From: Schizochytrium sp. CCTCC M209059
Taxonomy: Eukaryota > Sar > Bigyra > Thraustochytrida > Thraustochytriidae
DNA: 64,000 nt
Reading direction: 5' to 3'
Assembly (NCBI GenBank): GCA_000818945.1
Contig: KN805433.1
Location: forward strand, 1-64,000
Below, piece by piece: positions 58,524-64,000 of this stretch (positions are counted from its first letter, which is position 1; each line of letters begins with the position of its first letter). The notes beneath the pieces were generated by a model. That model saw only the letters and a program-made list of their open reading frames with translations, was not told the origin of the DNA and searched no databases. The position numbers and the translations under genes are program-made.

Positions 58524-59942
58524 CTAGAATGATTTGAGAAAAGATTCAGAGTCCTTGAGGAACTGGCTGTGGCGATCAAAGACATCGTGACTGCTGTTGG
58601 GGCTGCCATTTGCCGTGAGCCCCCTCCGACCCGAAGGGGCCTGATGATGGCTGCTATTGTTGCTGTTTGTTTTGTGTAGAGAAGCACCCGCGCAAGCGCA
58701 CGTGTTTTTGGCCAGCGATCCGCGATGTACCTCTTTCGTAGCTGAGAGGATGGCGAGACGATCGGCGCGTCGCTTAATACCAATGTTACGAAGATCACGT
58801 TCCTCCATTTGCAAAAGCATGGGCCCATCGACAAAATGTTCGTCAAAGTGCATGCACAGAAAATCTCCACCGGCCACATGGTCGCGAATCCACGAACTGA
58901 CATGACGAGGTGCCCAGTCCACAGGCGCCTGGCAAACGAAACAGCCATGGTCGCTGCCTGCATCGTGCGAGATTGCGCTGCTAGAGAGACGTGACGCATC
59001 GTAGGACGACGAGAACGGCATCTCGTTCAGATAGGAATCGAGTTCATCCATATCACCATCGGCATATGATGAATATTCATAGCTTGCGGGCGGGTATGTG
59101 TAGCTCATACCAAAGGCTGAGAACTCGTCGGCCCCAAAGGAAGCTTCGCGATCACGACGTTGCAGCAGGTCTTTGAGCTCGCGGCTTGTGAGAGGAACCG
59201 GTCGAAATTCTTGCAGGTCCCCGTCCCAGAGCTCGTCGTGCTCGGGAGCTGGCTCCCAAGGCCCCTTTCTCGACCGGCGCGCAGCCACTTGCTCATGCCC
59301 CGGCATATGATGGACGGTTGCCATGCGGTTGAAGGTAACCTTTCGACGGCCATTGTTGGGGTTGCGATCTAAAAGAGGCTTTGCGGTGCTTAAAATACCT
59401 CGGACATGCTTGGACAAGGCAACGTTTCGAGACCTTTTGGCAAAGGAAAGCGCGGATTCGCCGTGAAAAGAACTTTCTTCGGCGTCCTTTTCCTCTTCAT
59501 CCTCAAAGCGCGAGCTCGACACAGGGTCAGCCTCTCTTTCTTCTGAAAGGGATGAAGAGCGACCGTACTTTGCAAGAAGCATGCGAAGCTCTCGCTCTTC
59601 TTTATCCGTGTTGTCACGACGCTCGTTGAGGTCGAGACTGTCTCTGCGCGAAAGAGCATTTTTGCGTCCGGTACTTCCGGATGATGCGGAAGATCGTACC
59701 GAGGATGGGCTTACCGTCGATGATGAGGAAGATGAAGATGATGATGACAGATTCTTATCTCGAGGCACTTTGTTGCTCCGCTTGCTGAGACTAGACCCGC
59801 TAACGCCAACGAGACTTGGGCTCGTGCGCAGCGGTGATTTTGATGAGGTCTTGCCTTTGATTGATCGCCCTGCGGAGCCTGTTGATGCACGCCTAGGCTT
59901 GCTCGACAGCGTGCTATACGAGGGTGCAAAAGAGCTCGACAT
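58524..59942 (-). CDS. SAM-domain protein with Ser-rich N-terminus, unknown function
   Basis: 472 residues from the ATG at complement 59940-59942. The N-terminal ~190 residues are Ser/Arg/Lys-rich and probably disordered, with a poly-Ser run (~68-77) and basic-Ser sites. A cysteine pair (CFVC) precedes a sterile alpha motif at ~342-402: WAPRHVSSWIRDHV for helix 1, then FDEHFVDGPMLLQMEERDLRNIGI, the helix 2-4 and 'L-x-x-L-G-I-x-x-x-G' signature (here NIGIKRRADRLAIL). SAM domains mediate protein or RNA binding and polymerisation. Partners unknown. It is divergent from the secreted protein gene at 61274. The transposon ends 269 bases beyond its 3' end. Confidence 0.75.
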   Translation of the reverse strand: MSSSFAPSYSTLSSKPRRASTGSAGRSIKGKTSSKSPLRTSPSLVGVSGSSLSKRSNKVPRDKNLSSSSSSSSSSTVSPSSVRSSASSGSTGRKNALSRRDSLDLNERRDNTDKEERELRMLLAKYGRSSSLSEEREADPVSSSRFEDEEEKDAEESSFHGESALSFAKRSRNVALSKHVRGILSTAKPLLDRNPNNGRRKVTFNRMATVHHMPGHEQVAARRSRKGPWEPAPEHDELWDGDLQEFRPVPLTSRELKDLLQRRDREASFGADEFSAFGMSYTYPPASYEYSSYADGDMDELDSYLNEMPFSSSYDASRLSSSAISHDAGSDHGCFVCQAPVDWAPRHVSSWIRDHVAGGDFLCMHFDEHFVDGPMLLQMEERDLRNIGIKRRADRLAILSATKEVHRGSLAKNTCACAGASLHKTNSNNSSHHQAPSGRRGLTANGSPNSSHDVFDRHSQFLKDSESFLKSF

Positions 59943-61273
59943 ACTTGTCGTAGCGAACGAACGATATCGATCGTCGAAGCGAAGCGGTCACCCTCGCGCT
60001 AGCGTGAAGCAACCTCGCGTCTGTGACTTCGAAAGCACGTTTGTACGGCACTGATGTGTCTCGTGCTTTCGGCGCAAGCTGAAGTCCGGGGCCGAGACGG
60101 TCGAGCGCTCCACGCTGCCACCCGTCGCGTGGGCCTAACGCGCTCGACGCGTCTTGCCTCAGAGCTTTGCTCGAACAGCCCGAGCTGCAGGAGGATCGCG
60201 ACACTACAGCGAGCATCGAAGTACCAATTTTCCGTAAATACCCCTATATCGCACACCTCTTGTCAATTATTTTAAAGGTCTCTTCACATGATGGGGGTTA
60301 TGTAAGGATAATGATTGGCAGGCCGGGACTCGCCAACGGATAGCTCAAAGCGGCAGCAAGACAGCGTGTGCGAAGGCTTGGCGTTCTCATGAGAATGACA
60401 ACGAGTTGGAACCAGCGCGGCCGGGTTGGCGCGGTGGGGTCATAGAGATGAAAGGGCCGGCGTGACCTTGCACTTCCATGCGCTGCTTCCGATTGCCGCG
60501 AATTGATTCAATGGAAGCACGCCATAATAAAAGTGGTCGACCACCTTCAGAAAAAGCCTTCGACCGAGGCGCGGAAGTTGGCCTTAAAGCCAGTCAAAGC
60601 AATGCAAGCCAAGGACAAAGCTAGCTTCCAAATTAAGGCGCGGATGAACATCGGTGTCCTCGGGATATTCTATCCACAGCACACGTGGAATACCCATGTT
60701 TTGTGAGCCTCGCGGTGTCGTGTCTGGTTGTGCGCATTTTGATGGGGGCCAGCAGCAAAAACCAGGAGGCTGGCTTTGTCGGAAGTTCAGGGTGAAGGCG
60801 CGGACGGAGGTTGACGTGCTTCATTCTTCGGCTTGTCATTGAATGCTTTGAGATCTATAAACGGTGGGGCGCGGAATGAAGCTGTTTGTGGAATTCGCCT
60901 GTTGTGGCCAGTAGCACGATGTTCTGCGGTATAGTCGATTGCAGGGAACTGGCCTTGTCGGAAGAATCTAAGAGAAAGAAAGGCGCGGATAGGCTAACAT
61001 GGCCTGCACCTGGCATCTGGACATTGCTGCGAGCTCGGGGCGCGGATATGAATCGACATGAATCTGGCCTGAGAGATGGACAGCCCTAGTCCAAGGCGCG
61101 GACGGTCAATCTTCCATCTTTCATGGATCGCATGCAAACTGGCCTGCCGCGCGGAACGATGACAAAGTATGAAAAGAGATCATTGCGAAGCGCTCTCGGA
61201 CGCGAGTTATTGCTCGAAGTAAAACCGGAACAGAGCTGCAAGCAAAACAACCACAACAGCAAGAAGGAAAGAA
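59943..61273. other. Divergent intergenic region with GGCGCGGA motifs
   Basis: 1.3 kb between two divergent start codons, with no convincing gene (the plus frame 60503-60706 has no domain). The right half carries the repeated motif listed next. Confidence 0.5.
60570..61155 (+). repeat. Dispersed GGCGCGGA motif array
   Basis: About eight copies of GGCGCGGA (one CCGCGCGGA variant) spaced about 50-160 bases apart, often alternating with TGGCCT or TGGCTTTGTCGGAAG-like blocks, as in 60772-60800 and 60950-60990. It looks like a decayed minisatellite or a set of binding sites upstream of the secreted-protein gene. Confidence 0.5.
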
Positions 61274-64000
61274 ATGCGTAGGCAAGATGTCTGCGCGGCA
61301 GTCCTTGTGGCGCTGATTGCCCTTTTCTATGTTGTAGCTGCAGAGGATGGCCATGGAGGTGCTCTGCATCGTCTTGATAACAGCGACGCTCACATGGACA
61401 TTGCGAATATTAACCAAGATGACGCGGACAACACTATCGACACGAGAAGGCTTTTGCATGGCACAAGTAGTTCATCGAGTTCATCTAGCTCATGCAAATG
61501 CTCTTCTGGGACCGTCTATGTGGCGTGCCAGAATTCGGCCAACAATAACTTGGAGTACACGATGGACGTAGACGGCAAGACGACGAAGAACAAAGGCTTG
61601 AAGAAAAAGTACCTCTATAAATTCGGCCACTACTACACTGCTACTATTGACCTTGATTCCGAAGACGCGAAGATGACCTTTACGTGTGAGTCGAAAGCGG
61701 ATAAGTACGCGGGCTTTTTCGGCAAATTTGTTGGCTGTGAGGGTGAAACGTATCTTCTCTCTGATCCAATTGAGGTCACTTCGAGCCCTGGCTTTGGCTC
61801 ATGGTATATTGATTCCAGTGCATCTGATGCGACGACCAACCTGAAGTATACAGGCCTGACATGGAGCGATTCATCATTTGTTTGGAACAAAGACACGTCG
61901 AAGACAGAGATGACGTTTGGATTGAACGTCCCCAAGTGCATGGAAGATAGAACGGCGTCGAATACTGAGGCTCCCACCGATGCCCCCACTGCTTCGCCAA
62001 CGTGGAGTCCTACGGAGGACCGCGGCTGTGACCTCTGCACAACGGCCAAGATCACGGTACGCTGCGACAACAAGCTCAAGTTTCGACAGTATCAACTTCA
62101 AGGCGGTGAAAATCTTGTCGAGCTGCCTTCTTCACGTGACGGCGACTATGACCTGGAAGACTGGAGAAAAACGTTTACGACTGAGATTGACATCACGCCT
62201 GAGACGCGACTCGAGTTCGAGTGCACTGACATCGGCGTTGTTGGTGGCTTCGTCGGTGAGATCGAGTTCTGCGGGCAGACAATCAAGACGTCGGATGACC
62301 TGGTTGCAAACGAGTCGCCGGCACCTTTCACCTGGTTTGTGAACCCTGATAAGTCTGGAAACTTGGGAACGCTCGTGTACACGAATATGGGCGGGGGCGA
62401 ATGGGGCCTGACGGAAGGGCAATACACGGACGAAGATGCGGTATGGGTATGGGACGGTCAGACGGACAACACCATGACATTTGGCTTTGACTTTGGGTGC
62501 ACGGCACCAACAGATAGCGAGGAAGTGGTTTCCACAAACTCGCCAACGGACTCTCCGACGGACGCACCAACTTTGAGCCCTGTGGAGACGACTTCGTCCT
62601 GCTACCAAGTTGGCATGCACTTCAAAACAAATGACAAGGACGACCTCCTGTCTTTGAAAGGCGATGCGGACATTGACAGCCCTGAACGTTGTCACGCCAA
62701 GTGTCTCGAATACGAGTGGTGCAACTTTTGGGCCTTTCGTGATGCTCAGCCCAAGGAATCTGGTTCGGAATCTCTTTGTAATCTGTTGAAGAGTCTCAAG
62801 GATAATGGTGGCGGAGCTACGGCCAACCTGCGTTGGACCTCGGGAACAAGAACATGTACGGAGACGCCTACAAATGCTCCAACGGACTCGCCAACGAACT
62901 CGCCAACGAACTCGCCAACGAACTCGCCGACGAACTCGCCGACGAACTCGCCGACGAACTCGCCAACGAACTCACCAACGAACTCGCCGACGGACTCGCC
63001 AACAGATTCCCCAACAGACTCCCCAACAAACTCGCCGACAGATTCCCCAACAGACTCCCCAACGAACTCGCCGACAAATTCCCCAACAGACTCCCCAACG
63101 AACTCGCCTACGGACTCGCCGACGAACTCGCCAACGAACTCGCCAACGAACTCGCCGACGGACTCGCCGACAGATTCCCCAACAGACTCCCCAACAGACT
63201 CGCCGACAGACTCCCCAACAATGTTTCCAACACTTTCACCGGTTGACACTCACGAAGACTGTTACACATTTGGGCTCTGGACTGGCACGTCTCTCGAAGA
63301 ATTCGGCAATGTTGGAAGCGCAAGTCAGTGTCACTCTCGTTGCGTTGAAAATTCGGAGTGCAATTACTGGTCATTTCTGGCGAACCAAGGAAAGTGCGTC
63401 CTCTACGGGTCGGTCGATGGGTCGGATAGCGATGGCAACCTCGACTTGGTGCGTGGGCCTAGGATCTGCACGCTGGCTCCGACCGACTCACCGACGGAAT
63501 CACCAACGACCTTGGCTCCCACATCATCTCCAACATCTGCTCCTACATTGTCGCCAGTAGATACACACGACAGTTGCTACGAGCTTGGACGGTGGTCTGG
63601 AAGTGCACTCGATGTGAACGCTAATGTAGACGATGCTGGGCAGTGCCATGCGATTTGCGTTGAGACCCCAGACTGCAACTACTGGGCTTATCTAGCCAAT
63701 CAAAAGACCTGTGGGATCTATCAGACTGTTGATGGTCCAGCGGGCGACGAAGATGACGGTACACAGTTGCGCGGCCCCAAGATCTGCACGCCAGCTCCGA
63801 CTGATGCCCCGACCGATGTCCCTACTATCTCGCCAACTTGGAGCCCCACGGAGGACCGCGGCTGCAGCCTTTGTTCAAGAGCCACAGTCACGGTTCGATG
63901 CGACAACAAGCTCAAGTTCCGGCAGTATCAGCTCCAAGGCGGTGAAGACCTCGTCGAGCTGCCTTCTTCACGTGACGGAGACTATGACCTTGAAAACTGG
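61274..64000 (+). CDS. Secreted modular protein with SPT repeats and PAN/apple-like modules (3' end outside window)
   Basis: 909 codons are open to the window edge. A signal peptide is clear (residues ~6-24, VCAAVLVALIALFYVVAA), then an acidic pro-like segment and a Ser cluster. Residues ~75-215 form a cysteine-containing beta-rich module. A second unit with RCDNKLKFRQYQLQGGE comes at ~255-415 (62023-62518) and returns near 63868 in almost the same words, together with its TWSPTEDRGC entry. Three PAN/apple-like modules with the pattern C...C-x-x-x-C...C-N-x-W lie at about 62602-62861, 63262-63471 and 63577-63786. Thr/Pro linkers join modules, and one is a long SPT[D/N] repeat. This is a cell-surface or matrix adhesion-type protein; ligand (protein or glycan) unknown. 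Confidence 0.8.
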   Translation, partial: MRRQDVCAAVLVALIALFYVVAAEDGHGGALHRLDNSDAHMDIANINQDDADNTIDTRRLLHGTSSSSSSSSSCKCSSGTVYVACQNSANNNLEYTMDVDGKTTKNKGLKKKYLYKFGHYYTATIDLDSEDAKMTFTCESKADKYAGFFGKFVGCEGETYLLSDPIEVTSSPGFGSWYIDSSASDATTNLKYTGLTWSDSSFVWNKDTSKTEMTFGLNVPKCMEDRTASNTEAPTDAPTASPTWSPTEDRGCDLCTTAKITVRCDNKLKFRQYQLQGGENLVELPSSRDGDYDLEDWRKTFTTEIDITPETRLEFECTDIGVVGGFVGEIEFCGQTIKTSDDLVANESPAPFTWFVNPDKSGNLGTLVYTNMGGGEWGLTEGQYTDEDAVWVWDGQTDNTMTFGFDFGCTAPTDSEEVVSTNSPTDSPTDAPTLSPVETTSSCYQVGMHFKTNDKDDLLSLKGDADIDSPERCHAKCLEYEWCNFWAFRDAQPKESGSESLCNLLKSLKDNGGGATANLRWTSGTRTCTETPTNAPTDSPTNSPTNSPTNSPTNSPTNSPTNSPTNSPTNSPTDSPTDSPTDSPTNSPTDSPTDSPTNSPTNSPTDSPTNSPTDSPTNSPTNSPTNSPTDSPTDSPTDSPTDSPTDSPTMFPTLSPVDTHEDCYTFGLWTGTSLEEFGNVGSASQCHSRCVENSECNYWSFLANQGKCVLYGSVDGSDSDGNLDLVRGPRICTLAPTDSPTESPTTLAPTSSPTSAPTLSPVDTHDSCYELGRWSGSALDVNANVDDAGQCHAICVETPDCNYWAYLANQKTCGIYQTVDGPAGDEDDGTQLRGPKICTPAPTDAPTDVPTISPTWSPTEDRGCSLCSRATVTVRCDNKLKFRQYQLQGGEDLVELPSSRDGDYDLENW
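62880..63228 (+). repeat. 12-bp coding minisatellite (Ser-Pro-Thr-Asp/Asn)n
   Basis: About 29 tandem 12-base units, mostly TCGCCAACGAAC with TCCCCAACAGAC variants, that encode the SPTN/SPTD linker of the secreted protein. Units stay in frame, so copy number can change length without breaking the gene. Confidence 0.95.

Noticed and set aside
62880..63228. CRISPR-like regular repeat
   Set aside because: Units are 12 bases with no spacers and encode an in-frame Ser-Pro-Thr linker, in a eukaryotic gene.
1..64000. tRNA, rRNA and snRNA genes
   Set aside because: By eye I saw no T-loop plus acceptor-stem combination and none of the well-known rRNA or snRNA core sequences. A covariance-model scan would be needed to exclude divergent ones.

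Overview
The window comes from a nuclear genome of a GC-rich, intron-poor, flagellated protist, most likely a thraustochytrid-like stramenopile (Labyrinthulomycetes). The evidence: a 12.9-kb intronless axonemal dynein heavy-chain gene; mitochondrial proteins with N-terminal presequences; a few short GT-AG introns (175-205 bp); secreted proteins with long Ser-Pro-Thr repeat stalks, common in stramenopiles; and many micro- and minisatellites between genes. The organism call is inference, because no rRNA or organelle marker is present.

Layout. 1-9456: two Na+/phosphate cotransporter paralogues (one cut by the left edge) flank a three-exon gene fusing a cysteine desulfurase/selenocysteine lyase to an AlaX-type alanyl-tRNA editing domain. 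A 2236-bp tandem duplication between them carries a dead 3' fragment of the fusion gene. 9457-12602: gene-poor, with one weak two-exon candidate. 12603-20097: GH30 glucosylceramidase (+), SYLF-domain protein (-), peptide:N-glycanase core (+) and a bacterial-type DUF2779 nuclease (-). 20975-27871: a short-chain dehydrogenase (SDR) pair, the first a pseudogene; a protein joining a SAP30-type Sin3-binding domain to an ING-type PHD finger; a forkhead-like protein; a GNAT acetyltransferase; a TM protein with a Pro/Thr stalk. 28345-34666: a membrane-anchored kinase with four cyclic-nucleotide-binding domains, and a serine/threonine dehydratase. 35602-55978: DNAH1-type dynein, an assembly gap of 58 N, an Oxa1/COX18-type insertase and a large IQ-motif protein. 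56265-58254: an apparently complete Tc1/mariner-superfamily transposon with perfect 30-bp terminal inverted repeats and TA target-site duplication. 58524-64000: a SAM-domain protein and the first 909 codons of a secreted modular protein with PAN/apple-like cysteine modules.

Genes are mostly single-exon with divergent or convergent spacing of 0.1-1.3 kb, and there are no operons. Shared themes are flagellar motility (dynein, possibly the IQ protein), mitochondrial function (Oxa1-like insertase, possibly the kinase), chromatin control (SAP30-PHD fusion) and glycan/lipid turnover (GH30, PNGase). Several genes have (GCAA)n-type tetranucleotide tracts upstream of their start codon, in the sense orientation. 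I found no tRNA, rRNA or CRISPR array.
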